Under the pieces are notes generated by a model that saw only the letters and a list, made by a program, of their open reading frames with translations, was not told where the DNA came from and did no database searches. Positions 9,650 through 22,984 of a stretch of DNA of 64,000 bases are shown here, piece by piece (the first letter of the stretch is position 1; every line of letters starts with the position of its first letter). Source of the DNA: Stereocaulon alpinum. Taxonomy: Eukaryota; Ascomycota; Lecanoromycetes; Lecanorales; Stereocaulaceae. The stretch spans positions 1 through 64,000 of the forward strand of contig JAEUBA010000029.1 in NCBI GenBank assembly GCA_018257865.1, read 5' to 3'. A program made the position numbers and the translations under genes.

Positions 9650-12600
9650 GCATCATGCGATCCGAGAACTCCGCCAGCCTTGTCATGTGTCTACCCGGTC
9701 AGGTAGGACCGCTGATATGATCAGAGAGAAGAACTATGAACATACCATTCTTCAAGTCCTCACAGTTGGCTCACTATTCCAATCATTGTCATAGCCGTTA
9801 TTAGTCTGGAAAGCCTTCTTGGCAGGCGTGGGGAGGAAGCCAAGCTACGTTAGTAGGAGATCAAATGTTCAAGTAGCTTGCAATAGTATGAGATCGCCCG
9901 GCCAGGGGCAGTCAGACGCTGCATCATGAATTCTGAGACGTGGGTGATTGCGTAAATCACCGTGAGTGTCCTCAACTACTTCAACGCTGGGTATGCTGTG
10001 GAGACTAATCTATGATTGGTACTTCTCCAGATGTACGCAGGTGTAGTATTTTGCTGATGCCAAGCAAGACCGAGCGTCTCCGAAATGCAAGGTTAAAGAT
10101 GCGTTGAATCAGGTCATGGCGCTAACATGCACGTACAACGTTCTCATGCAGGACACCTGCGTATGGCACTCGTATCGCCAGAGGACCAATGGCTTACAAG
10201 GTGACGGCATTCGCCTTGCACATCTTTGTGCTTCCCACGGCGATTAGCTAGATTCTGTGTTCGACGTGGTAAAGGAGCTTTCCCACACAATACGAGGCGC
10301 AAGTAAATGGTACCCAATGCGATTGGCTCAAATGGGCTCGAAGAGTCACCCCTCCCGAGCTCCGCACTGAGATTTGTGCCTTGTCAGATCAGTACTACAA
10401 TTAGGTGAGCATTCAACGTCTTGACCAAACATCTCCGTGCGGTCTTGCATACCCCACAACTCCGGTCTAGAAACTTCCAGACATTTCCGGCCCTATCAGA
10501 TGCTTAGGAGATGGCGAATGAGATAAACTTGCAGCGACCCGAACCTTTTCGAGGACTCGGGGAGAGTTTTGGGATCATGTTCAACGAGTAATCACTGAAA
10601 CCTCAAAGGAGTGTCAAGATCCTGACCGAGTTGCGCACGTAATCATTTTGATCTCTAATGAGTTAGACCTCCTCTCGCGTTACTTGTCTCTAACAGATTA
10701 TTCCACAGCATCAGAAGTGCGTGGCCGAGGAAAGTTCTGGATGGGAAGCCTCAAATGATCTACTACCTGATCAGCACTTGTCGCTATTCGCTACGCGGCA
10801 GTGCTCCTGCCCCTGGCGGCCTGTGAGGTTCATCTTCGGGACGTATAAGTCTTTAGGCTTTCAGAGACTAACCTACCTAGGCGAGACAGGATCAGCTGCC
10901 GAATTGCCCCTGTAGAGAACTCGCCGTACAAGCTGCCGAACTTACATCTAAGCTTGGCTCCAGTTGGCTGCACTCCTTCTGCTTCCTCATTCCGCATATG
11001 GAAGAGTACGTGAAGTCTGGAAGCATCCGATCCATGGGTGGAACAAGGAACGTAGATAATCCTCGTATGATATGGGAAAAGATCACCGCCAGCAGGCCAG
11101 TCTAGGTCTCGCATAGTTCTAGTAGCAATACACGAGCACCCGAACTTCGAACACTATTGATAGGTTGCGGTAGTCTTCCTGACCCGCCACGTGGCTGGAG
11201 AAGGACACAATCTTCACTTTCTCGCGCGACGAGTCATACACTGCGTGAACGCACGATGGCTGACTCACGGGTATACCATGGCGCTCCGCTTGACTACTAC
11301 AAAGCAAACAGTTTATATTGGAGCAAGGAATTAAGCCCTTTATGTAATAGAGATCTGCGCGCTGTCAGGTCACTATGGGCGGTGTCAAGACTGTCTGAGC
11401 TGGTCTGGCAAGTCATGATCGTCCAAGTTTTGGGAAACGCACTCTCGGGATCATATTTGATTTTGATGTGTTTCTTACATTGTGAATGAGATCCCATTAG
11501 AAATGGCTCCATAAGCCCGATTCAATTTATCTCAACGTCATCAACGGTGACGTGAAAGAAGTACCAGACACAGCATAGGAACATTGCGGCGGCTACGTGC
11601 ATGTAGCCCGAAGAGCGTATCTACATGAGCGTTATAAACGATAAGTGAAGGAAAGATGCAGGTTATAGCCAGGAACCAAGCCGAACAATTTCGAGAAGTA
11701 CTCGGTACTGTGATGTCAACACGCTGTCCTGGGCACTTATGGGCCTCTATCTATAAAGTCAATAATGCCCTGCGATTTGACGGCGCGTCGTCAAATGCCG
11801 AGGTACAGTGAGCGGATGGAACTCCTCCCACACGATTGCAGGGGCGGTGATCGCGTTGTGGCGAAGGCATCATGTTCCAAGGCTCGCATACGTCATGCTA
11901 TGTGAAACGAGAATTACCAATTATCGATGTTTCACAACCGTAATCAAGAGTTAGATTATCTGATATGCCATATCAGCTCTGTTTCCGGCTAACAGGCCTC
12001 GATTTGCGAGGTTCCGTGGCCGGGTAATCAGTACCCTGCGATTTAGGACCCGCGTCTCCTTGTGGCATTCAGTAAATTGCATTAATGCATTTTGCTGCTT
12101 TGAAGAAAGACATTCTCTGGTACTCGGTAGATTCGGAGACATCTCCGTCTTCGAATGCTGCTATCGGCTTTTTTAGTACTTCTGGGTGCGTTGACCTGGA
12201 GAGTCGAAATGCCTCAGACCCGGACTCGAACATCGCCGGCGGGATTGTTCGGCGAAGCACGAGTCAGAGCATAGATAGGTGGATAAAGTGATGGAAAGGG
12301 TCATGTACTGTATATGGTGTAGAACGGATGTAGATAACTCCGGGCTTATAGACGTTGATAATGAACGGGAATGAGGAGGGCCGTGAATACGCTAATGCAC
12401 AGCCTATGGGGCCAGACGTTTGACAGTGGGGTCCACTGCCGGCTAGCCTTGCATGTCAAGGAAAACAAAAAGTCGTGTCTCTCCGGGCACTGGAGCGGGA
12501 GCTATAAGCGTGCTAATGAAGCGTGGTTAGCCCACAATCAGGCGGTTTCAAGCGCTGCTCCAGGGTCCGCGTTCCGGGACACTTCCAGGTCGGTGTGACC

Positions 12601-14277
12601 TCTCTTTGGTGTCCTAGCCTTGCCTTGCAGGGCTGCTGACGTACGATAAATTGTCGACTTCCCCGCTCCGAAGCACAGCTCTAAGGGGCTCCCCAAGGCC
12701 CCGACAGTGAAGTTCATATAGGTCGATAGTTTGTAGACCAGGCACATTTCGAGAAGATTCTTAGTATATGAACGGCAGGAATCTATAGGACCAACAGCTT
12801 TATCAATCTTAGCCGTTAAAGGAGGGTAGCGCGTAGAAGAAAGAACAAATGGGACGCTCTCACAATTCTGATCTCCGATCAAGGCCAACACAAGGTTCAA
12901 CTGCAGAATTCTGTCTGCAGATATTAGATTGCGAGGCTCTAAACAAGCCTGCATACAACATGAACCATCAAACCATCTGCTAAAGAGACGTTAGTGGCGC
13001 AAGTCTGAGGGGAAACAATGTTTATTGTTTTCCCCTCCAAGGCAGCCAGCAGGCCAATACACCGTGCTGGTACAGCTTGGACAAGTCGATACTTCTGCAA
13101 TCGTTGTCACGATCAGCCCAAAGGAACGGGTCGATTTACTTAAAATCTTCAATCTTTACGTGCTCTTAATATTGGTTACCAAGTCGCTTAACATTGTGAA
13201 CGCGCTTCAAACCTACAGCGCCCCAAGCAATCCGGGTTGAAGCCAAATGTGCGCTCCAGACCGGAAAGACGTACCGTCTAGTGGCCACCGATCATCTCCG
13301 GTGCATACGATTCGCACAGTTGGCATGGAATTCCACGTCATCGCCACCCACAGAGTCCATACTCCCCAAGAAGGACCCCCGTGTGCGGGCCCTAGACCAA
13401 CCCCTAGTAACACCTTAACCCGCTATAGATTATGCTCCAAGGCCTCGCTTAGCGCTGTCGATCAGGGAGGGCTCCCGCCTATGAAAGCACGAGTTTGTTC
13501 GTAGTGATGAAGTCCTCAAGAGAGTCGGGGATATGTGGAGCCCAATTAGCGTAATTGCAGTTTAAACAACGCTTACTGGTAGGAATCTTCTGCAGATCCA
13601 TTGACGAGATCATCCTACATAGGACACAAATATACTGGCCGCTTGCTAAAGGCAACGCACCCAAATGCAAGATTCCTGAAGCGCTAGAGCTTAAGCATGC
13701 AGCACGATGATGTCTCCCCCCGCGAGGACCGTGTTGGAGCTACTTGTGCGCCTGCTGAGATACGGGCCTCGCCGACCTTCATCGAAGATGTGGGCAGCGC
13801 GTGTGCCGAAATACTGAACGCGTAAAAGGCGACGAAGAAAGGTAGCAAAACAAAGCAAGCAGACAGCGCTGTAGTCCACGTCGACTCAAGCTGGTAGAAC
13901 CACGGCAGGTCGCTCACCTACCATCCTTACGAGCGTCTGTAACAACGAGTACGAGAACATGTCACAGCTAAAGCCCCGACTGCGTGAAGTGGGGGTGCGA
14001 AAGTCTCCGTTGTAAGTGCATGATATTGTACACATCAAACATGATTAGCGTCCAACCAAGTCTCGATCAAGTAAGCTACACGGGGAACAGAATCCCACGA
14101 AGAAGTGAATATGATTTTCCAACCAGAAGTATGTTTCCATCATCCAATCGCTAGTAAAGCCCTTTCCTCGTAGCCATCAACTTTTATTGTTAATTACCAT
14201 CCCGCGATGAACATTCCTGTTAGTCCCTGATCCTAGATATCCAACGCCCTATGCTATGCGTATACTGGTGGAGTTCC
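9650..14277. other. 4.6-kb gene-poor interval
   Basis: No frame here resembles a known family, and no RIP signature or terminal repeat was seen. The longest frames (11157-11489 +; 12538-12954 -) have no recognisable motif and I do not call them genes. The left end must contain the promoter and first exon of the Zn-cluster gene. Confidence 0.55.
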
Positions 14278-15636
14278 TCACAAGTTGGCATAGAACGTGC
14301 CAAGGGACGACAGTGACCCATCAGCGTTGAGGAAGCCGGTCCCAGTTGAGCGGTCGGGCGAGGCGTAAGCGTATCTCTGAACCGCGGTGTTGGCTTCCAA
14401 CCACGGCACGATATCGGCTAAGAAAGCCTGCTGAGCCGCATTGGTGCCGTCAGCGCGGAAGTTGTCGACCCAGACAGGCTTGCCATTGGCAATTGCAGCG
14501 ACCTTGTTGACGACATCCTTGAAACCTTGCTCGTTACCAGCTTCGGCCTTATAAAACCAGTGGATGGCAACGAAACCGATCTTGCAGCCGAGCTTGTCAC
14601 ATGCATCCATGAACTGCGAGAGCCATGTGAGGTCTTGCGTGTTTTGAAGGACACCGGGGGCGCCACAGGTGACACTGCCTGTATATGGCTGGAAATACTG
14701 CATCCAGGTGCTGGCGGCGGTTTGAGGGTCCATCTGGAAGCCTTGGTCATTTTGCGTCTCAGGCTCTCCGAAGCTGAGAAAGTATTTGTCGCCTGCGCTT
14801 ATTGCTTTCTTTGCATTGTTGGTCCATTCATTGTTCTTGTCGGAGAACTTATCATACATCTGGGGTACAAACTCGATTTTCGGGCTGAGGTTTGGTGGAG
14901 GGGCCGAGTACCAATTAGCGAGCCATGAGATTTTCCCGGCATTGTTGAAGGCCGAAACAAGCTGATTTTGGTCGGCACCTGAAGCGACAATACCACGCTT
15001 GGAGCCGGAGCTGGCACCAGATTGGACTTGAGGTGCAGAAGCTGCTGTGGATGGAGTAGCTGCAGGAGCTTGGGCGGCTGGCGCAGCAGCGGCGGAGCTG
15101 GGCGATGGAGTTGCCGCTGGTTCTACTGGCGATGCAGCTTGTGATACTGGAGCGACAGGGGCAGGGGCTGGAGATTGCTGGACGGGTGCTGGTGCCACGG
15201 GAGCCTGAGTTTCCGGCGCCGCTGTTTTAGCAGCTTGAGCACCCGCTCCCCCGTTGATTGTAACGGTTACGGTATTAGCGACTGTCACAGTTGCTGTTTC
15301 TGAACAAGCACCGCCAGCACCAGCACCAGCACCACCAGCGCCAGCGGTAGCAGCCTCGATTGGGGCCTGATCACTTGCAGTCACGGAGACGATGTTCGTA
15401 AGATGTTGTGTCGCGGTGATACTGCCAGCACCATTGGCCACTGTGTCTGCTTGACTAGCAGTGGCATTGCTTATATTGAACGGACCCGTTGCGGTACCAC
15501 TGGGAAGTTGGGCACCCGAGACATGGTCAGGACCAGATTTGTGTGCTGCCTTGTGTCCATGATCGTGGCTGTGGCCATTGTAGCTGGGCCATGCCAGCGC
15601 TGCTGGAAGAAGGAGGAGGGTAATTGTAGCCTTCAT
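14278..15636 (-). CDS. Secreted Asl1-like glycoside hydrolase (GH128 / glyco_hydro_cc), nucleophile position replaced
   Basis: Single exon, 452 aa. Residues 1-15 (MKATITLLLLPAALA) are a signal peptide, followed by a His-rich stretch (22-32) and a long Ala/Pro/Ser/Thr linker (about 90-215). A (beta/alpha)8 domain of the Asl1-like, GH128 type runs from about 215 to 452. Signature segments are WLANWYSAPPP, FVPQMY, YFLSFGEPE (289-293, matching the canonical 'FNEP' acid/base motif, E291), IHWFY (359-362) and PVWVDNF (387-393). Family members normally have 'WLTEF' in the last segment, and its Glu is the nucleophile; here that place is Asn392. Relatives hydrolyse beta-1,3-glucan and associate with the cell wall. 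This protein may bind glucan without cleaving it, or use a different residue. The family call is firm; activity is uncertain. Confidence 0.88.
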   Translation of the reverse strand: MKATITLLLLPAALAWPSYNGHSHDHGHKAAHKSGPDHVSGAQLPSGTATGPFNISNATASQADTVANGAGSITATQHLTNIVSVTASDQAPIEAATAGAGGAGAGAGGACSETATVTVANTVTVTINGGAGAQAAKTAAPETQAPVAPAPVQQSPAPAPVAPVSQAASPVEPAATPSPSSAAAAPAAQAPAATPSTAASAPQVQSGASSGSKRGIVASGADQNQLVSAFNNAGKISWLANWYSAPPPNLSPKIEFVPQMYDKFSDKNNEWTNNAKKAISAGDKYFLSFGEPETQNDQGFQMDPQTAASTWMQYFQPYTGSVTCGAPGVLQNTQDLTWLSQFMDACDKLGCKIGFVAIHWFYKAEAGNEQGFKDVVNKVAAIANGKPVWVDNFRADGTNAAQQAFLADIVPWLEANTAVQRYAYASPDRSTGTGFLNADGSLSSLGTFYANL

Positions 15637-15639
15637 CGT

Positions 15640-17650
15640 GAAGAAGGAAGGATTCGTTCCTGCTGGGGAAAGGGCTTGTTGCTTGACTGGCTAGTGAGGG
15701 GCAATGAGGCAAAGCAGTGTCGGACGATGCCAGCCGGGGCTTCGGAGAAGAGAAGGTCCTGTAAGGAGTGTGGTGGTCAATCTAGACCCGAAAGAAGGTA
15801 AGGAGTGGATGTTCTGTCAAAGAACGTGGTTGAGCTGAACGAAAGTGGTGGCGATGATGGTAAGAGGAAGGGGACGACGAAGTTTTTGTGTCCAGCGCTA
15901 CATCAGCCGCTGACATTGTGACAGTTCCAATGTAGTATAGCGCGCTAATTCGAGCCGCTGAGGACAAAGAGCACAAGGACTCTCTCAAAGTCATTTCCAC
16001 TGCAATTTTGACTGCTTCAATGAAAGGAGAGAGGGTGTGTAATTTCACTTTAAGGGATGAAGAGTCAGCATTGTTTCACAAGACCGTGTACAAACGGGTC
16101 AGCTTTGGTACAACTGACAGCTTTGGAGTGTGATCTGGTACAGCTTTCCCCCTCAATGTTTACTCATGCGGCATGCGGCAATTAGGGGCGCTATTGCAGA
16201 GGAAAGGTTCATTGGCTAATGCTTCTAAATCGAGGGATATTGATTTGATGTGAAATCTCCCCCCTAGTCGGATCACGGGCCGGTCCATAGTGTACGCCTC
16301 GACGCTCAGCGCTAGACAACTACAGACAACATCATTGGCACTCCTCTGTAACATGCTAGACCATATAGCGCTAGACTCTCGCACTCTGAGACCGCTCGCC
16401 GTGTGCCCCTAGCGGCGTTGCGGCGCCTTGGCCATCCCTTGTCAATTTCCCCCTCACCACCTGCAGAATCTCAGAATCTCGTCACTCGCTAGGTTACAGA
16501 TACAGATACCCGAGTACGACCAAAAAGGCCAAAATCCAGACTAGGACCCGAGGACCCCACAGCGGTCAAAGAGTCAGATCCCTACTGCTTTCCCCTCGAC
16601 AGCGCATTAGCGCATATACGCTCGACTCAATTGGCTTACCATCTGTCCCGCATGCAATGGACCACAAGAAGATGAAAAAGGTACAAAAGGTCTAGACCGC
16701 AAGTACCTAGAGAAGAACGCTGTCAAGATGCATGTTCCATCATTCTCCCTTATAGACACCTCCATGCAAAACAGTGGTGAAGGACGTAGAAGCCTGCAAT
16801 GCAAGATTCAAGGCACAATGGAGGATTTGATGATTATTAAAATACGGTACACCTGCAACGATTGATCTGGATATAATACAATCCTCGGCACCAAGATCCT
16901 TTGTCGCAGCTCGGCAGAGTCCTCGGTACTCCACTACGGCTGAACGATCACTTTAAAGAGAAGGCCCATCACTTTCCTTGTTTCCGTACCACATTTGATG
17001 AGATTGCAGGCTCACTTATAAAGTGACAAGCCAGCATTCCTTTCTCTAAATGGGTACGCAATTATACATGCGGACTCCCGAATCCTGAATCCTGCATGTT
17101 TATCTCCCACGTTGCATTCGCTCGGACTTTATCGTCATACACCGTTGGGACAATCTACAGACCTCGATGCAGCCCCGTTCGGAAAGTGTGCCCTAACGAG
17201 CCAAAACTGCGACTCACTACAGCCCAGTCCATGCAGACGTTGTTCTTGCATCGCTCGATGATTATCCCGCGCGTCTCTCAATGAGCATGTCCACGGGTAG
17301 TTACACTGATCAAGTACACAATCGGCCGAGGAAGACACCAAATACGACTTCGGATGAGACCACAGCTCAACACTTGGGTTTCCACCTCCAGGTCCATGTG
17401 CTTTTGATGCCGATAATGTCACTATCTCCGTAGGGTTCAAAGAGCAAGTCCAAGAGCTATATGGCAATAAATCAATCCTTTTAAGTTTTGAACGCTAAAT
17501 TAATACTTTGCATGAAGTCTCACTAGTAAGACTGCCACTACAAGACTTTTACTTGGCATATCAGTGCAAGCCTCCCTCTACCCTACAAATCTAACCACAA
17601 TTTTCCTGCAAAATGTTTGGTCAAGCAAAACGTGTCAAGATTCCTCCATA
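15640..17650. other. Intergenic, 2.0 kb, no gene recognised
   Basis: This holds the 5' flank of the GH128-like gene and the 3' flank of the methyltransferase. Frames at 15403-15801 and 17135-17467 are uncharacteristic and overlap antisense frames. Confidence 0.55.
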
Positions 17651-17656
17651 ATGACT

Positions 17657-18844
17657 TTATGCAACAAGCGCCTTCTTCCCAACGCACATAATCAACTCCC
17701 AATCGAGATACCAACCACTAGCTGCATCCTCGACAGCCTTCGCATGCATCCCCCGGAACCAATCTCGCTCATCCCCATCTTCCATCTTGTCGCCCACCTC
17801 GGCATACGCAAGCAGGAAGTCTTCCGTCCAGGGCTTGCGGTACATAGGCAGGGGTCCACGAGTATCATATTCGATAACATTCAAGCCGGATTTATTGAAG
17901 TAGGAAGGAATATTGTTGATCCAGCTGCAAGATGTGTCAATTCGACCATCTCAACCGCACGGACAGGAAGAGAGACTGACTTTGTCTGCGGCCAAAGGTG
18001 CCTCTGGATATAACATCTCAATTGAGCCTGAGCAGCATCCATTCGGGAAGTACAAACAGGCATCTTAGAGATCGAATCCTCCTCGTCCCATTGCAAGTAC
18101 CCGCCTGGTTCTGCCATAAACAGTCAGCGACCTCACTTCGGACATACCCGAACCGAATCGTCTTACTAAGCATAGCATTCAGATTGTCGACCGCAACTTG
18201 CATAGATTCATCCGTGGCGACGCCCATGAAATAGCGCAGATGGACGACGTCATATTTGCCTCTGAGATGCTCGGGTACGGGCTGGAATATGTCGAGTTTC
18301 GATAGCGAGACATTTTCGCCGTAAGGGTCTCCTTTTGGGAATTGTTCGTCGGAGATGTCGAAGCCATCGAGCCGGGCTGTGGATGGTATTTCCCTTCCGA
18401 GGGTCCCTAGCCAGAGGCTGGAGCAGATGGCGGTGAGCGAGGTATGCTCCAACAAGTCTGGCTCTGATAGGACTCACCCTGTGCCACAGCCAATATCGGC
18501 AATTCGCAGGTCCTTGGTGTGGTCAAGGGGTATACTTGGATGGAGCAGATAGCCTGTCGTTGCATGATTCATGAGGTGAAGTAATGCAAGTCTGTGAGCA
18601 TGACGTTAGCATCGCTCATGGTCAGGCTCGGATAGAGACGGTAGCCGTCCACTAACCTCGCCGAAGCTTGATAGCCCCTTCCAAGCATGTACGGAGGATT
18701 GTGTGACAGCTTCTTGCTCAAGGCCTCCTTCTGAAGTAGATGTGCCCCCTTCTCAAGAGGACTGGTGAATGGCTGCTTTGGAAAAGCTATCTCATGACTG
18801 AAAAAGTGTGGCTCCGTCTCATGAGACACATTGATAGTGGCCAT
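17657..18844 (-). CDS. Class I SAM-dependent methyltransferase, UMTA/LaeA-like
   Basis: Five exons close in phase: 18844-18657, 18591-18478, 18417-18167, 18110-17981 and 17924-17657, giving 316 aa. Introns are 56-65 nt. Start MATINVSHETEP. SAM-binding motif I is IADIGCGTG, with its last Gly split by the second intron. It is followed by LWLGTLGREIPS, the post-I acidic segment LDGFDIS, KYDVVHLRYF and the post-motif LKPGGYLQWDEED, rebuilt across the 18166-18111 intron. This arrangement is typical of the large filamentous-fungal family that includes LaeA and many secondary-metabolism O- or N-methyltransferases. No polyketide synthase, NRPS or other tailoring gene lies nearby, so a metabolite role is not supported. 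Substrate unknown. Confidence 0.86.
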
Positions 18845-18849
18845 GCTCC

Positions 18850-21130
18850 GAATGCCATTGCCCAAGCGGGCATGACGAGCTGCTCGGCATGTCGCAGATG
18901 TCCAGCCGCCTCTTACTGAGGTGTGCTTCAGGCACATCAAAGACGGCCTCGTTGGGGACATGGTGGCGGCAGTCACCCCGCGTAGAAGCTATATGTGGCG
19001 GAGCAGGTATTCGAGTCAGCTCTGCCAGCCCAAGGATATCTCGAGCTGTGTCTGTGTGAGCACTTCTTATACATTCCAGACAGTGGAGTCGGTGAAGTCT
19101 GACGGAGATCTCGGTTCCGCATGCGGACAGTGCCAGCAGCTTCATTACGAGGTAGACATGGACCATGCAGGTGCCGCTCTGCCACCGCCACCACGATCCC
19201 CCTCATATTCCACGATGCCATTGAGGAGAATTTGTCATTGTGGAGAAGATGGTGTCCTGACTATCCACACTAGGACATTTCGAAAGCTCGCGTAGTTAAG
19301 AATTAGCGGTGCTACGGCCGAAAGCCCAGTCGAGTAGTCAAGTGAATGCAACACACGGGTGGTTGCGCTAACATTCGTCAAAATGGTCAAGTATTATGAG
19401 CTTTATTCGGGAGTGCCCCTGGTGAGATTTAATTCTCGAATCTAGCTACTTGCTCCTTCACGCCGTCCGCGGTGTCGCACGCGGGTCAGGCACCAAGCAG
19501 TGCATGGTAGGTGCATAATTTGCCCTCCTGTCGGTGAATTCGCAGAGTACGATGGTAGAGGCAGTCATAAGTTCAAAGGTATCGTGATAATGAAGACTCT
19601 GCGGCGAAAAGCTATGGCAAAAGTACGCCGTGCAAGGTTAAAATGGCCACCACTGCGAATGGAGAACGGAGACAAGTAGCAAGAACATGTATCATGGAAG
19701 GCAACATCTCATGCAACACAACATGTAATGTGTCCGAAGGTTCACCGTTATCTGGTAGCCTTGCAATGGAAACTAATAGAGGGGCAAGAAATCCACCTGG
19801 TGTAGAACTTCCCGTGCGAGCCGTGTAAAGAATTGAGTGAGGCAATGAAGCAATCGACCTTCCGAGGAATTCGTAGTTCTTAACGGAGCAATATCCGGAT
19901 TGAGTCAACACAGTCTCCATGCATATCCCTGAGCTCATTTCACCAACATTTCTCTACAAGCTTCCGATATCGCAGGCTTTGTCTTGGAACAAGAGAGTGT
20001 TCCGGCCCCAGATCAAGTGGCCTCCTCTCCCAGCGACGCCTCCTTTGCAGGCCAGGTACAATCTCTTGGTTTGGAGATAGCGTCTAGACAGGAGGAATTC
20101 CAGCTCCGAGGGGGCGAGAACCTGTTGGTAAAGAGTATATCATCTGTCCTTCTCATACTCAATTGGCCTCTTTGCTAGCTCATACCCTCTTTATCCGCTA
20201 TGTACGACCTCGATGATCTTGGAAGTACGCATATGGATAAAAAGGATCTTGTCTAGATCTCTTTCTTGCACGTCTCTCGCTCGTCCCACGGCTTGAACAG
20301 CCTCCATTCTAGCCCATGGCTATTTCTAAAGTCCGGGTGAAACCTTATCACCCCGACTCTTGTCGCCTAGACAAGGATCAACTCAATCCTTACACTATCG
20401 AAAGGCGCTATTAGAGGGCCTCGGCTTAGTCTTGTATGATCAGTGGTCTAGCTCTCACAAACACCACATATTGCCAGAAATAAGTCCAAACTTTGCTAGC
20501 ATGGAATCGAAGCTTGCTCAAATGCTGCTTTTAATGATATGTAGGCGAAGTATGGAATACATGTGACTATGACGTTCACCGCAAGGAACTAATCTGCACG
20601 GCACGGTTCTACGTGCCAAAGTATGCCCAGAAGGATTCAGGCTAATGCTGCGGTAGGATCTAGCTCAGCCCTAGCTGAATATTGATTGAGTGCAGAAATT
20701 GTCACCATGCAGCATTAGGAGCCTTCTCAAACCGTTCTCCCATAAAAATTCGCCGTTAAAGCTCCAATGTTAGCACTTATCTACTAGGACACAGAAGCCG
20801 AGTAGTATGCCCAGAGAGCGAAGTTCGCGGCCTCGGCCGAACCGGCCAAGCAGAATTATGGTTTTGGGAGGATTTGAGGGCTAGTAATCCCGGTGGATCT
20901 GCTTATGAGGTTGAGCGTTGGAAGGATTCACGAAGGATTCAGGGAGCTTGTGATAGGAATACTAGTCTGTTTCAGAGTTGAAAGCCTGGAAAGATTAGTA
21001 CGTGATGGTCGCTATTCTTTTTCTTCTCGCTTTCTCAAAGACAACATATCACCTTTTCATTCCTGTCATTTCGGGTTATCATACTCGAGAGTAGACATAC
21101 ACGAACGAAAGTTGCGTCCAAAGCATTTGT
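18850..21130. other. Intergenic, 2.3 kb, no gene recognised
   Basis: Short frames only (for example 18921-19295 +, 19612-19938 -), none with a family motif. The right end is the promoter of the GPI-protein gene. Confidence 0.55.
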
Positions 21131-21135
21131 TAAAC

Positions 21136-21935
21136 ATGAGATTGGTCGCATTTCCCATTCTTTCGCTGGCAGCGCTGGGCGTGGCGCAGAGTTCGGTTGT
21201 CAGTCTGTTCCTGGGAGTCGCTACAAGCTATGGCCTCGTCGGATCAATAGCAGGCTCGGTAAGCAATAATCATCTTCTCCTACATCCCGAGCTGACTGGG
21301 GAAATGCTAGGACTCCACCGCAACAACCTACGTAGTCAATTGTAACTCGTCGGCGGCCGCGGCAGCTACTTCATTCGCTCATCGTTACCCAGGATACACT
21401 TCCAGTGCGATACAGGCCTACACAGCCACGACTTCCAATTCTGTATATCCAGACAATCCATATTGTCCATATGCCTCTCCCTTTACAGTTACACAAGGCC
21501 CATCCACACTGCGATATGAAGCTAGTTTCAGTGTCTTTCCTACGTAGGTTCACAGAACATCCTCGCAATGATCAAGCCTGACGAATCATTAGTTTCGTAT
21601 CGGAGCACTGTGTGCTCCAAGGTACTACCTCTGCAATATGTTTTGGGGTACAAAGTCTAAACCTCGATTCGATGAGCGGTCCTAATACGTTCTCGGGAAC
21701 GTTAGACGCTACAGACATCACTTTCAACCCAGTCACAATCACAGCGGGACTGAGTAGTGCTAGCCCTGCTTCTTCCATCAGCGTTTCCACGACGGCGACT
21801 GCAACGAATACCAACCTTGGCACATCGACTAGTGCCAAACCACGGAGCACGAATGTTGCTGTGCAAGGATCACCGGCGTTTGGCCCTAGGGTATTGGGCG
21901 CCTTGGGTGTCGCTGTAGCTGGGGCGATACTATGA
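21136..21935 (+). CDS. Secreted GPI-anchored cell-surface protein
   Basis: Three exons close in phase: 21136-21258, 21311-21543 and 21593-21935, with introns of 52 and 49 nt, giving 232 aa. The N-terminus MRLVAFPILSLAALGVAQSS is a signal peptide. The body has spaced cysteines (TTYVVNCNSS, NPYCPYASPFTVTQGP, EHCVLQGTTSAIC) in the pattern of a widespread fungal surface-protein family. It is followed by a Ser/Thr-rich segment likely to be O-glycosylated. The C-terminus (GSPAFGPRVLGALGVAVAGAIL) is hydrophobic after small residues, as expected for a GPI attachment signal. It probably sits in the plasma membrane or wall. Biochemical role unknown; no enzyme domain seen. Confidence 0.78.
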
Positions 21936-21939
21936 GGCG

Positions 21940-22980
21940 TTCACTGAATAGAATGGCAATGCCTAGGCTCCCTTCCAGTATTCTGGCGGCGCTAAGCAAC
22001 GTCCAAATTCAAGATTGTTCGAAGAGTCGCAAATGTCGATGGCGGTAGGTATAACAATCGGAAGCTTGTGTAAGAGGATTCAGGAATAGCCTTGGTCGAA
22101 TTTGTATCTTGAACTCCTATCACGAGCTACCATAGAATCATCGAAGAGTCCCTGATGGCAATGCCACTACTTCTCAGATTGATAACTTCCAGATGGTCTT
22201 ATAACTCATAACGATGATAGAGAGTTGATTTCAGCATGCAGGTCAAATGGGGAGGGCTTTGACTGACGATTCCGTATCTGCACAACTATGTCTCCGCTAT
22301 CATCCCACCATTAGCATTGTGGAAGTCCGACTTTCGAAAAGCGAAAGCAGAGACAGTTCCCGTTCCCTCCTCTATCCTCCTACAAAATCCTGTCTACTAA
22401 CCATTGGATCTGCTGACCCTTGCGAGAGCTGAGATGTATTCAATCCCACAGACAAAAAATTAGAAGATTCAAGGCCAATGATTCTCCATCTATGACATTC
22501 GCTGGACCACCTGGTGAACTGGTGGTACCTGTTACAATGAAGCCTTAGGAATCAGGTGTACATACTCGGCTAGCGACTACTACTGGCTCTCCAGTCCAGA
22601 AACGTAGTGGTTGTAGTCCAAGATGAGGACGGTGAAAGCGAGAAGGTGTTTCTTCCCACGACAGGAGCTTCAGATTAGCCCACGCTAATAACGGTGCCGT
22701 CCAAAGTCTGTAAGTCAAGCTGACGGACCGTGCCTAAAATAGTAACTGCTAAAACGCCAATTATTAGTGAGGTCCCAATACACACAAAGCCCTTCGGGTT
22801 GGCGGCGAAGGTTCAAGATACTGGGGTGAAGTGGGGTTGAGGAGGCGGTGGTTTGCTGGGCGATTCGATGACTAGGACCTCGAAGAGGCTGGAAATATGG
22901 CTAGAGTAACATAACTCCCACCCGGTAGAGGACTTAGCTCTGAAACGACGGTCTCCAAAGGGTTGGGCAAGATAATCTCG
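21940..22980. other. Intergenic, 1.0 kb, no gene recognised
   Basis: Contains only short frames without motifs. It is the 3' flank of the GPI-protein gene. Confidence 0.5.
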
Positions 22981-22984
22981 CCAT

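Noticed and set aside
12538..12954. 138-codon - strand frame
   Set aside because: No motif or signal peptide and a mixed composition. One long frame in 4.6 kb of otherwise empty DNA is expected by chance.
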